Positions 7,778-14,469 of a stretch of DNA of 64,000 nt are shown piece by piece. The DNA comes from DZBG01 sp049241565 (GTDB lineage Bacteria; Bdellovibrionota; Bacteriovoracia; Bacteriovoracales; Bacteriovoracaceae), in NCBI GenBank assembly GCA_049241565.1, contig JBMLQL010000054.1, forward strand, positions 45,952 through 109,951, given 5' to 3'. The notes under the pieces are model-generated. The model searched no databases and was not told the origin of the DNA. It saw only the letters and a program-made list of their open reading frames with translations. Numbering within the stretch: position 1 is the stretch's first letter; each line of letters opens with the position of its first letter. Both the position numbers and the translations under genes were made by a program.

Positions 7778-9199
7778 ATGTTGAAGAGAGTCGAGATGAT
7801 TGAAGGAGAGCGTATTGCTCCCCGCTATTTTAGGGCGATTCTTTTACAGGCCACGGTTCTTCCCATTGCACTCTCTCTGATTATTGCCGTTTTTTTTGTT
7901 CAGCAAATCTATAAAGTTCTGGAAGAGAACGAACAGGTTCGTCGCTCAGATCTCATTCTTAATCATTCAGCTCAGGCCTTTCGTATGATTGTCGATACCG
8001 AGACAGGTCTTCGAGGGTTTATTATTTCTGGAAATGAAATCTATCTAGAACCATGGATTGTTTCTACAACGAGTTTTGACGTGACTTTTAGCAAACTCTT
8101 AATCCTGGTTAAGGATAGGCCTAATAAAAAAAAGGAGCTTACAGAAATCTTTTTTCTCTATAACGAATGGGTCAAGCAAGCCGAGCGAAATATCACAATG
8201 AGACGTGAGTTCCAGCAATCAAAAAAGATTGAGGCCTACGATCTTCAAAAAGAACTTATGGACCAGATTCGTGATAGGTTTGATGCTTTTTATAAAAGTG
8301 AACAATCGATTAGAAGGAAGCAGTGGCTAGAATCTGATACGTCTGCCAAGCGAACACTTTTTATTATTCTTTTCACTGCCTTCATTTTGGGACTTGCTAT
8401 TGCTTTTTTCTTTTGGAGACAGCTTAAGCGCCTAACGAATAATTATTCTGGGGCCATTTCAGAGCTAACGAAGGCTTCGGAGTCTCTTGAGGAAACAGTG
8501 GCGCAACGAACCAATGAGCTTATGCTGGCAAATAAAGAGTTGGAGGCCTTTAGCTATTCTGTTTCTCATGATCTTCGTGCACCACTTCGTGGTATCGATG
8601 GTTTCAGCCAAATTTTAATTGAAGACTACTCATCTAAATTAGATGGAGAAGCATTAAGGTATTTGAACTTTATCCGTCAGGGCGTCCAAAAAATGGGGAT
8701 CTTAATCGATGACCTTATTAACCTTTCACGATTAACCAGATCAGAGTTTCGGAAAGAAGAAGTTGATTTATCACAGGTCGCTGCAGATATAATGGGAGAT
8801 CTAAAATGTGATAGTGGAAATCGAAAGTATGAGTTTCAAAATTTTGAAACTGAAATTGTCATTGGGGATGCTGGATTACTAAGAGCTGCATTACAAAATC
8901 TTCTTTCGAATGCATGGAAGTATACCAGCAAGAATGTGTTGACAAAAATTGAATTAGGAAAAATTGAAAAGGACGGAAGAAAAGTTTATTTTGTCAGAGA
9001 TAATGGAGTGGGATTTGATATGAGATTTTATGATAAGCTCTTTCAGCCTTTTCAACGATTACACCCTAAAGATAAGTTTGATGGGACTGGAATTGGACTC
9101 GCTACTGTTTCAAGAATTATTGCCCGACATCAAGGAATTATTTGGGCGGAATCAGAGATAGGAGAAGGAACAACTTTTTATTTTACGTTAAATGCCTAA
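7778..9199 (+). CDS. membrane sensor histidine kinase with CHASE3 domain
   Basis: A 473-residue kinase. Transmembrane helix 1 is at about 20-44 and helix 2 at 192-212. They bracket a periplasmic four-helix CHASE3 sensor with its signature DTETGLRGFIISG (73-85). A dimerisation/HisKA domain follows, with phosphorylated His264 in FSYSVSHDLRAPLRG. The HATPase_c domain shows the N box (NLLSNAWKYT), DNGVGFD, and GTGIGLA. The 'FQPFQRLHP..KFDGTGIGL' wording is typical of phytochrome-like/CHASE3 kinases that pair with Rcp-type receivers, exactly what is encoded next. Ligand unknown. GTG/ATG choice is not an issue: ATG 7778 has GAGGGAGCCCC upstream. Confidence 0.93.
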   Translation: MLKRVEMIEGERIAPRYFRAILLQATVLPIALSLIIAVFFVQQIYKVLEENEQVRRSDLILNHSAQAFRMIVDTETGLRGFIISGNEIYLEPWIVSTTSFDVTFSKLLILVKDRPNKKKELTEIFFLYNEWVKQAERNITMRREFQQSKKIEAYDLQKELMDQIRDRFDAFYKSEQSIRRKQWLESDTSAKRTLFIILFTAFILGLAIAFFFWRQLKRLTNNYSGAISELTKASESLEETVAQRTNELMLANKELEAFSYSVSHDLRAPLRGIDGFSQILIEDYSSKLDGEALRYLNFIRQGVQKMGILIDDLINLSRLTRSEFRKEEVDLSQVAADIMGDLKCDSGNRKYEFQNFETEIVIGDAGLLRAALQNLLSNAWKYTSKNVLTKIELGKIEKDGRKVYFVRDNGVGFDMRFYDKLFQPFQRLHPKDKFDGTGIGLATVSRIIARHQGIIWAESEIGEGTTFYFTLNA

Positions 9200-9221
9200 A
9201 AACGAGTGTGAAGGATTACTA

Positions 9222-9656
9222 ATGAAACCAATGCCTTTTATTTTATTGATTGAAGATAATGAGCAAGATGAAATCTTGACGATTAAGGCTTTGAAAAAAA
9301 ATAATGTGCTTAATGAAATTGCAGTGGCTAGAGATGGCGCTGAGGCGCTTGATTTATTGCTTAACAATGAATCAGCTGTCTATCAATCTGATTTGCCTCA
9401 ATTAATTCTTCTTGATCTGAAACTTCCGAAGATCGACGGTCTAGAAGTTTTAAGACAGATCAGAAGTCATCACCGGACAAAAATTATCCCTGTGGTTATT
9501 TTAACTACCTCTAAAGAAGATAGTGATTTGCTTTCAGGCTATGAGCTTGGAGCGAATAGTTATGTGAGGAAGCCTGTGGATTTTTGTGAGTTTGCAGATG
9601 TTGTGAGAAGTCTTGGTACCTACTGGTTAATCCTCAATGAGAAGGCGCCACTTTAA
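9222..9656 (+). CDS. single-domain response regulator (Rcp1-like receiver)
   Basis: From ATG 9222 (GAAGGATTAC upstream) the product is 144 residues, a lone receiver. Acidic residues E11/D12 are in LLIEDNEQDE, the phosphoacceptor is Asp65 in ILLDLKLPKIDG, Thr is in the VILTTS switch segment, and Lys is in VRKPVD. The insertion before the phospho-Asp and the 'GYELGANSYVRKPVDF' end are typical of Rcp1-type receivers that serve phytochrome/CHASE3 kinases. An earlier in-frame ATG at 9192 would overlap the kinase by 8 bases but lacks a clear ribosome site. It has no output domain, so it probably acts by protein contact or as a phosphate relay to the HPt protein. Confidence 0.9.
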   Translation: MKPMPFILLIEDNEQDEILTIKALKKNNVLNEIAVARDGAEALDLLLNNESAVYQSDLPQLILLDLKLPKIDGLEVLRQIRSHHRTKIIPVVILTTSKEDSDLLSGYELGANSYVRKPVDFCEFADVVRSLGTYWLILNEKAPL

Positions 9657-11183
9657 ATGATAAATATTCTTAATATTGAAGATTCAGATACTGACCACGA
9701 GCTGATTCTGAGGAATCTGAGGAAAGGTGGTCTTACAAATATTTATTCCAAAAGAGTACAAACTGAAGATGAACTTAGGACCGCTCTTGAAGAAACAGAG
9801 TGGCGACTAGTTATTTCAGATTATAATATTCCAGGTTTTGATCCTATGATGGCCCTTTCAATTATAAGAGAGGGTCTTGCCGATATCCCTTTTATTGTCG
9901 TGTCTGGTCTTGTCGGAGAAGAAAGTGTGGCGGATATGATGAAGGCCGGAGTTGAAGATTTTGTCATTAAGTCTCGCCTAGAACGTCTGGCCCCTGTTGT
10001 TAAACGAGCATTAAGAGAGCTTGAGATCCGTGAGAAAGAATTGAGATCGAGTGCTCTGGCCAAGCGTGCTTTTGAGGCCAAAGAACAAATGCTAGCGATC
10101 GTTTATCATGATATTAAAAATCCTCTTTCCGCTATTCAGCTCGACGCTCAGATGCTTGAGCTCCTCTCTGATAGGGAGCCTTGTGAAGATGTTATGGATG
10201 AGTTAAGGGCCCAGGCAAAAAGAATTCTTAGAACAGTCGATCGGTTAAAAGGATTAGTCGCTGACTTGTTAGAGAAAAATAACCCCCGCGAAGAATTTGA
10301 GGTAAATCATTCGTTTTATATTAAAAAGACATTCCATGATCCAGAAACTGTCTTAACAGAAGTCATTGATTCTTTTCGTCCTTTGATAGAAGAGAAAAAA
10401 ATTAATATTATAAAAAAAATCGAACCGTTTAAAACCGAGATCAAATTCGATAAAGATCGCGTGATTCAAGTCGTTTCAAATCTTATTGGGAATGCCCTTA
10501 AATTCACTCCTAAAGAGGGAGTTATAACGCTTCGATTTCAAGAGAATGAAGCAGGAGAATATGTCTTCAGTATTCAAGACAATGGCCCAGGATTGAAGAT
10601 TGAAGAAATCCCACTTATTTTTGAAAAATACTGGACCGGTGGGACCGGGCATGGGCTCGGACTTTACATCTGTCAGTCTATTGTTGAGGCCCATGGTGGA
10701 GTTATATCTGCTCGTAACAACCCTGAGGGAGGAGCTTGTTTTGAGTTTACTCTTCCTCATCATGAAAAAATTCTGACTAGCATTGATCAGTCGCAACAAT
10801 CTTCAGAGAGTTCAAAACAGACAGTATTCATTGTTGATGATGATGAAGATTTAAGAGAAGTTATTGCTTGGGCCTTAGAAAAAGAGGGCTATCAAGTAAA
10901 TTCATATGCTAATCCTCAACTGGCCCTAGACGAGCTTGCTAGGACTGATCATCCACCACAGCTTATTATTCTCGATTTTCATATGTGTAAGATGAACGGT
11001 AATGAGTTTCTTAATCATAAGGCCCTAAATGATTCGCGTGCAGTTCAGAAATGTCCTGTTCTTATGATTTCAGCTGCCCCTCATGAAGTAGAGAAGAGTA
11101 TCCCTATTCAGTTTTACCAAGAGATTTTGGTAAAACCGGTGGACCTCTCAAGACTAGTGAGAGCAGTTAAAACATATATTTAG
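9657..11183 (+). CDS. hybrid histidine kinase, REC-HisKA-HATPase-REC
   Basis: A cytosolic protein of 508 residues with no membrane segment. The N-terminal receiver has Asp55 (ISDYNIPGFD). A coiled linker (120-143) follows. The HisKA domain carries His151 in AIVYHDIKNPLSAIQ. The HATPase_c domain shows NLIGNALKFT, DNGPGL and a shortened GTGHGLGLYICQ box. A C-terminal receiver from about residue 388 (VFIVDDDEDLREV) has its Asp in LIILDFHMCKMNG. Its start codon follows the previous stop with no gap. A receiver at both ends suggests it integrates input from the CHASE3 kinase/HPt and relays onward. Confidence 0.92.
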   Translation: MINILNIEDSDTDHELILRNLRKGGLTNIYSKRVQTEDELRTALEETEWRLVISDYNIPGFDPMMALSIIREGLADIPFIVVSGLVGEESVADMMKAGVEDFVIKSRLERLAPVVKRALRELEIREKELRSSALAKRAFEAKEQMLAIVYHDIKNPLSAIQLDAQMLELLSDREPCEDVMDELRAQAKRILRTVDRLKGLVADLLEKNNPREEFEVNHSFYIKKTFHDPETVLTEVIDSFRPLIEEKKINIIKKIEPFKTEIKFDKDRVIQVVSNLIGNALKFTPKEGVITLRFQENEAGEYVFSIQDNGPGLKIEEIPLIFEKYWTGGTGHGLGLYICQSIVEAHGGVISARNNPEGGACFEFTLPHHEKILTSIDQSQQSSESSKQTVFIVDDDEDLREVIAWALEKEGYQVNSYANPQLALDELARTDHPPQLIILDFHMCKMNGNEFLNHKALNDSRAVQKCPVLMISAAPHEVEKSIPIQFYQEILVKPVDLSRLVRAVKTYI

Positions 11184-11186
11184 TTT

Positions 11187-11699
11187 TTAGTGTTTTTCTA
11201 AACTTTCATTACTATCTTCTTCTTTCGGTGTGACACTTGGAGCTTCATCTTTGTGTTGTTGGGCCCGGTTAAATTCTCTCTCTTTCACGAAATCATTGAC
11301 TAAAATCAGAAGAGATTCTTGGAAGGGATTAGGCTTATCAGCATAAGAGAGACGCTCTTTGGCCTTTTCGTCTTTCACTTGTTTTTTAGTAAATGATTTA
11401 TAAATACCAAAAATAATGATTAAGCTAAATCCAGAAATGATCAAGCCGCTTATTGCAGTAGCGGTTAAAGCAAAGTTCATATTTCTGTCGTATTGTTCAG
11501 CTAAATTAGTGATTGTCATCACTACACCAGACACAAAAATACCACTCATCGTTGTTGCAATAACAAAGAATAGAAAAACCTTGATGGCATTCTCACGAAG
11601 AAAATCTTTGATCTCATTGACTGGGTTAAGAGGAGAGGGACCATTTTCAGGAAAAAGGTGACTACTGAGTATAGTCAAAAAATACATAAGCCATTTCAT
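11187..11699 (-). CDS. YqjE-like (phage_holin_3_6 superfamily) membrane protein
   Basis: Read from ATG 11699 the product is about 170 residues. An N-terminal amphipathic part is followed by two transmembrane helices, KVFLFFVIATTMSGIFVSGVV and ALTATAISGLIISGFSLIII. A charged cytosolic tail rich in Lys/Glu ends it. Two closely spaced helices directly downstream of a DUF883 protein reproduce the yqjD-yqjE order known from Proteobacteria; the sequence match itself is weak. A TTG at 11717 is in frame, but only the ATG has a plausible site (GAGG). It is convergent with the hybrid kinase gene three bases away. A true phage holin is unlikely because no phage genes are near. Confidence 0.6.
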   Translation of the reverse strand: MKWLMYFLTILSSHLFPENGPSPLNPVNEIKDFLRENAIKVFLFFVIATTMSGIFVSGVVMTITNLAEQYDRNMNFALTATAISGLIISGFSLIIIFGIYKSFTKKQVKDEKAKERLSYADKPNPFQESLLILVNDFVKEREFNRAQQHKDEAPSVTPKEEDSNESLEKH

Positions 11700-11716
11700 A
11701 TAAGCCTCGATGAACA

Positions 11717-11738
11717 AAGGGCCCCAGGTGAGGCCCTT
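11717..11738 (-). promoter_or_regulatory. intergenic hairpin between DUF883 and YqjE-like genes
   Basis: AAGGGCC (11717-11723) and GGCCCTT (11732-11738) form a 7-base GC-rich stem with an 8-base loop in the 36-nt gap between the two leftward genes. In the minus-strand transcript it is followed by TTTGTTC rather than a clean U run. Partial termination or mRNA processing that lowers yqjE-like expression is the likely effect. Confidence 0.45.
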
Positions 11739-11753
11739 GATGGATAAAATAAA

Positions 11754-11999
11754 TTAGTGTGAACGACGACGGAAAATATAAGCAGCAGCAACAAAACCTA
11801 CGGCTGCGGCCCCGAGAACTGTATAACCTGGATAAGCTTTAACAAGATCAGTTGTTTTTTGAGCAGCTTCTCCAGCAAGTTCTTTTGCTTTTTTCAAGTA
11901 AGGACTAACTTCATCCATTCCATCTTCTAGTGCAGATGTGGCCAGTTTTTTGATTTTTGTCGCCTCTTGATTTCCATTAAGATGAGTAAACGATTCCAT
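11754..11999 (-). CDS. DUF883 / ElaB-YqjD family membrane-anchored protein
   Basis: The product is 81 residues from ATG 11999, where AAGGAG lies 5 bases upstream. An earlier in-frame GTG at 12026 would bury that ribosome site inside the gene, so it is rejected. The N-terminal two thirds is a charged amphipathic helix (ATSALEDGMDEVSPYLKKAKELAGEAA). The C-terminus is one transmembrane helix (YTVLGAAAVGFVAAAYIF) followed by RRRSH. This is the DUF883 layout: C-tail-anchored inner-membrane proteins that bind ribosomes in E. coli (YqjD, ElaB) during stationary phase. E. coli uses RpoS for these; here a sigma-54-like promoter lies upstream. It is the first gene of a unit with the YqjE-like protein. 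Confidence 0.88.
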   Translation of the reverse strand: MESFTHLNGNQEATKIKKLATSALEDGMDEVSPYLKKAKELAGEAAQKTTDLVKAYPGYTVLGAAAVGFVAAAYIFRRRSH

Positions 12000-12057
12000 A
12001 AAATTCTCCTTGGATGATGTGCTCACGATTATCGCGAACGTATTCTTCTTGTTCCTT

Positions 12058-12076
12058 GTTCCAAGTTTAGTGCCAA
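12058..12076 (-). promoter_or_regulatory. candidate sigma-54 promoter of the DUF883 gene
   Basis: The minus strand reads TTGGCAC-TAAAC-TTGGAA. The -24 box is a perfect TTGGCAC, and the -12 dinucleotide is at the correct N10 spacing, but it is GG rather than GC, which usually weakens sigma-54 binding. It lies about 60 bases before the start codon. It faces away from a second, better site at 12205-12222. Confidence 0.5.
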
Positions 12077-12150
12077 AAAAGGGCCAGAGTTATTCTAGGG
12101 AGTTAGATGAGGTTCAGGGCTTTATGCCTCAATTTTTTGAGAAATAATGT

Positions 12151-12174
12151 CCCATCAAACAAATCGAAGATGGG
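12151..12174. repeat. dyad CCCATC-N12-GATGGG between divergent sigma-54-like promoters
   Basis: CCCATC (12151-12156) and GATGGG (12169-12174) form a perfect 6-base inverted repeat. It is about 75 bases upstream of one sigma-54-like promoter and about 30 bases upstream of the other. An enhancer-binding regulator bound here could serve both directions. The csbD upstream region holds a related CCCAT-N5-ATGGG dyad (6935-6949), but the spacing differs, so common recognition is uncertain. Confidence 0.35.
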
Positions 12175-12204
12175 TTAAACCATTAAAAAGATGTTTATTT
12201 TAAG

Positions 12205-12222
12205 TTGGCACACTTCCTGCGA
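12205..12222 (+). promoter_or_regulatory. sigma-54 promoter of the Lys-rich exported protein gene
   Basis: The sequence TTGGCAC-ACTTCC-TGCGA has a consensus -24 box, GG-N10-GC spacing and a -12 box TGC. The GC is 40 bases before the ATG at 12260, close to the csbD-like (39) and DUF1328 (38) offsets. Its position also shows that the longer in-frame start at 12191 lies upstream of the promoter and is not used. Confidence 0.8.
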
Positions 12223-12259
12223 TAAGGACAGTATGTACAACTTTGGTAAGGAGAAAATC

Positions 12260-12529
12260 ATGAAATTAAGTATACGTAGAAAAATGATGGGTCTTTTAGC
12301 GCTTTCACTTTTTGGTCTTCAAGGAGCGCAATTTGCTCATGCCGATGAAACTGTAAAAGAGAAAGCGAAAGAAACAATGAACGATGCAAAACGTGGAGCT
12401 AAAAAAGCTGCTCGTGCAGCAAAAGATGAAACTTGTGAACTCGTGAATGGAAAAATGGAGTGTGCTGCTAAAAAAGTAAAACACAAAATTCAAAATGGAG
12501 CGGATAAAGTTGAAGATGCAATAGATTAA
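12260..12529 (+). CDS. small exported Lys-rich helical protein with two cysteines
   Basis: The product is 89 residues from ATG 12260 (GTAAGGAGAAAATC upstream). A signal peptide covers about residues 1-28 (RRKMMGLLALSLFGLQGAQFAHA). The mature part is a Lys/Ala/Glu-rich amphipathic helix with heptad-like KAKETMNDAKRGAKKAARAAKDE. A short loop bearing two cysteines (ETCELVNGKMECAAKK) and another Lys-rich helix follow. No family is recognised; the composition resembles late-embryogenesis or DUF883-like stress proteins but exported. The gene has a near-consensus sigma-54 promoter and is followed 26 bases later by a beta-barrel protein gene, so both are probably expressed together. Confidence 0.75.
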   Translation: MKLSIRRKMMGLLALSLFGLQGAQFAHADETVKEKAKETMNDAKRGAKKAARAAKDETCELVNGKMECAAKKVKHKIQNGADKVEDAID

Positions 12530-12555
12530 ACATGCTAAATATTAAGGAGTCTTTT

Positions 12556-13176
12556 ATGAAAAGAATTTTAATGGTTTCATCTCTTGTTCTTGTTTGTTCA
12601 GGAGCAGTTGAAGCCCAAGATAAGCCTAGTGCTGGTGGTCTATTTGTTGAACCCATGTTGACCTATGAGAAAGGTGAGGGTGAGATAGATTACCCATCTC
12701 CAATCAATAGCTCAAGTAATGACATTGATGGATTTGGTGTTGGGGCCAGAGTGGGGGTTCATATTTATGAATCTCTATTTATTGGTGCGGATGGACGCTA
12801 CTCAATGCCGAATTTTAAAGATTCTAGCCTTAACCAAGATGTAAAGGCAAAGTCATTCAATTACGGGCCAGTGGTTGGTTTTCAAATGCCAACGACAATT
12901 GGGCTTCGTGTTTGGGGTGGCTATATCCTTGGCGGGGAGCTTGATCCAGAAAAAGATCAAAATGTTGATGCCAAATTTAAAGAAGCAAAAGGTTATCGAG
13001 TTGGCGCCGGTATTAAGCTGGGGATCACAAGTCTAAACCTTGAGTATCAAGATATAAAATATGATAAAACAGAAATTCAAGAAGTCGGAGTTTTTACTCC
13101 AGGCTCAAGTTACAGCAATGTCAACTTAGAGAATCAATCTTGGATTCTTAGTGTGAGCTTTCCGATAGCTATCTAA
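12556..13176 (+). CDS. outer-membrane beta-barrel protein
   Basis: A protein of 206 residues from ATG 12556 (TTAAGGAGTCTTTT upstream). The signal peptide ends at VEAQ (about residue 19). The mature chain alternates short amphipathic strands with Gly/Tyr/Asn turns, for example GFGVGARVGVHIYESLFIGADGRYS and VGAGIKLGITSLNLEYQDIKYD. It finishes LENQSWILSVSFPIAI, as 8-stranded porin-like proteins do. It belongs to the broad OmpW/OmpA-like barrel class; no ligand can be inferred. It lies just after the Lys-rich exported protein and is probably under the same sigma-54 promoter. Confidence 0.75.
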   Translation: MKRILMVSSLVLVCSGAVEAQDKPSAGGLFVEPMLTYEKGEGEIDYPSPINSSSNDIDGFGVGARVGVHIYESLFIGADGRYSMPNFKDSSLNQDVKAKSFNYGPVVGFQMPTTIGLRVWGGYILGGELDPEKDQNVDAKFKEAKGYRVGAGIKLGITSLNLEYQDIKYDKTEIQEVGVFTPGSSYSNVNLENQSWILSVSFPIAI

Positions 13177-13203
13177 GAAAACTTAATCTGCACACATCCG
13201 TTG

Positions 13204-13240
13204 TGGCGCCCAAGGTTAGAATTAACCACTCTGGGCGCCA
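13204..13240. terminator. nested hairpin between convergent genes (terminator-like)
   Basis: TGGCGCCCA (13204-13212) pairs perfectly with TGGGCGCCA (13232-13240). Inside the loop GGTTA (13215-13219) pairs with TAACC, giving a two-tier stem. It lies between the stops of the beta-barrel gene and rluE and so would form in both transcripts. Neither strand has a U run directly after it, so it may act as a bidirectional 3'-end structure rather than a textbook terminator. Confidence 0.5.
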
Positions 13241-13243
13241 AAC

Positions 13244-13801
13244 TTAAATATCAATATCATCCCGGCCAATCTCTCTCCATTCACCTGGAGCGAGATTACC
13301 GAGTTCCAAATTTAAAATATTTTTTCTTATGAGTCTTAGAGTCGGATGACCAATGGCCGCAGTCATTTTTCTCACCTGACGATTTTTGCCTTCCGTAATA
13401 ATAATCTCACACCACACATCCACCACCGTTTTTCTCACTCTCACTGGTGGATCACGGGGAGGCACTTCAGGTTGTGGATCAAGGATTTTGATCTTGGCAT
13501 TTTTTGTAAAATAATCTTCAATCTTCAAACCATTCCGAAATTTCTCAAGCTCTTCTTCTGTAGGGGTTCTCTCGACTAAGGCCCAATAAGTTTTTTCTTT
13601 ATTATAGCGAGGTTCAAGAAGACGTTGGATAAGTGGGCCATCATCTGTCAGAAGAAGTAAGCCTTCTGAGTCCTTATCTAAGCGGCCTGCAGGATAGATA
13701 TCCTTCGGTAAGTTAAATTCAGAAAGTGTTCTTGCGCCGTCCTCCGGAGTGAACTGGCATAGTATATTAAAAGGCTTATGAAACAAAACATAACGAGGCA
13801 T
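13244..13801 (-). CDS. rluE: 23S rRNA pseudouridine synthase E (RsuA/RluE family)
   Basis: The product is 185 residues from ATG 13801; a GTG at 13816 adds five. It opens RYVLFHKPFNILCQFT and has the catalytic motif GRLDKDSEGLLLLT with Asp42. It ends with the family signature NRQVRKMTAAIGHPTLRLIR. There is no S4 domain, which distinguishes RluE from RsuA and RluB/F. RluE isomerises U2457 of 23S rRNA in E. coli, and the same role is expected. Neither start candidate has a clear ribosome site. A stand-alone gene, convergent with the beta-barrel protein. Confidence 0.9.
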   Translation of the reverse strand: MPRYVLFHKPFNILCQFTPEDGARTLSEFNLPKDIYPAGRLDKDSEGLLLLTDDGPLIQRLLEPRYNKEKTYWALVERTPTEEELEKFRNGLKIEDYFTKNAKIKILDPQPEVPPRDPPVRVRKTVVDVWCEIIITEGKNRQVRKMTAAIGHPTLRLIRKNILNLELGNLAPGEWREIGRDDIDI

Positions 13802-13926
13802 AGGAAAATAATACACCCAAAGACTTACAATTTCTAACTTAATACAAACTTAATAGAAATCAAGAAAAGAGTGCGATATGAATAAGGAGAGCACTGGCCA
13901 TTAAGGCCTTTAAGAGGAGCCTTTCG

Positions 13927-14010
13927 ATGTTGGAAAAACTCATTCTTCTTGCTGGGATTGGACTTTTTACGTTATCGACTACTTTGATTGCAGGTGGTGT
14001 CTTTCACTAG
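13927..14010 (+). CDS. 27-residue hydrophobic membrane peptide
   Basis: A short frame MLEKLILLAGIGLFTLSTTL-IAGGVFH begins at ATG 13927, with AAGAGGAG eight bases upstream, and ends at TAG 14008. The whole product is one predicted transmembrane helix after a charged MLEK start. A clear intrinsic terminator follows 28 bases later (14038-14062). The ribosome site, compact size and own terminator suggest a real small gene rather than chance, but there is no homology evidence. It could be a membrane microprotein, or a leader for regulation of what follows. Confidence 0.5.
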   Translation: MLEKLILLAGIGLFTLSTTLIAGGVFH

Positions 14011-14037
14011 GGATGGATATTAGTGAAGCTGAAGTTC

Positions 14038-14062
14038 AAGGACCCACGGATGGGCCCTTTTT
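14038..14062 (+). terminator. rho-independent terminator after the small membrane peptide
   Basis: AAGGACCCA (14038-14046) pairs with TGGGCCCTT (14051-14059) around loop CGGA, with one A-C mismatch, and runs into TTTTT (14058-14062). It ends the small transcription unit before the SUI1-like gene. Confidence 0.8.
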
Positions 14063-14118
14063 GTCTTTAAGCTGACCCAAAAATTTACAACCCTCATTTT
14101 TTGATTAAGATTGTTTCT

Positions 14119-14469
14119 ATGAGTGATTATGAATTGGTTTACAGCGATGACCCTAACTTTAAAAAACGCTGTCCTAAATGCCAAAAATTTCCTTGTGCTT
14201 GTCCTAAGGCCTCAGAGATGAGGCCAGCGGAGCATACGTTGAAAATTCGTCTCGAAAAAAACGGACGTGGAGGGAAAATGGTCACGGTCGTTTTTGAGCT
14301 ACCGAAAAATGAATCATATTTTACCGATGTGGCGAAGAAGCTTAAGGCCCAGTGTGGAACTGGAGGGGCCTTTAAAGACAATATGATCGAGATTCAAGGC
14401 GATCACCGTGAAAAGGTGAAGGCTTACCTAGAGAAGCTAGGGTTTAAAGTTAAACTGGCCGGTGGTTAG
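14119..14469 (+). CDS. SUI1/YciH family translation initiation factor-like protein
   Basis: A protein of 116 residues from ATG 14119 (a TTG at 14101 is also in frame). Residues 18-29 form a Cys cluster CPKCQKFPCACP that could bind zinc. Residues about 40-116 are the SUI1/eIF1 fold: LKIRLEKNGRGGKMVTVVFEL, then KKLKAQCGTGGAFKDNMIEIQGDHREKV..YLEKLGF. YciH-type proteins resemble eIF1 and influence start-codon fidelity in bacteria in vitro; the in vivo role is not settled. Length is typical. The end overlaps the convergent P-loop protein gene by four bases. Confidence 0.9.
   Translation: MSDYELVYSDDPNFKKRCPKCQKFPCACPKASEMRPAEHTLKIRLEKNGRGGKMVTVVFELPKNESYFTDVAKKLKAQCGTGGAFKDNMIEIQGDHREKVKAYLEKLGFKVKLAGG

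Noticed and set aside
11187..11699. Phage holin and hence prophage remnant
   Set aside because: The two-helix protein sits behind a DUF883 gene as in yqjD-yqjE, and there is no integrase, capsid, tail or endolysin gene nearby.
12191..12259. Longer N-terminus for the Lys-rich exported protein
   Set aside because: It would begin upstream of the sigma-54 promoter at 12205-12222 and put extra residues before a clear signal peptide; ATG 12260 has the ribosome site.
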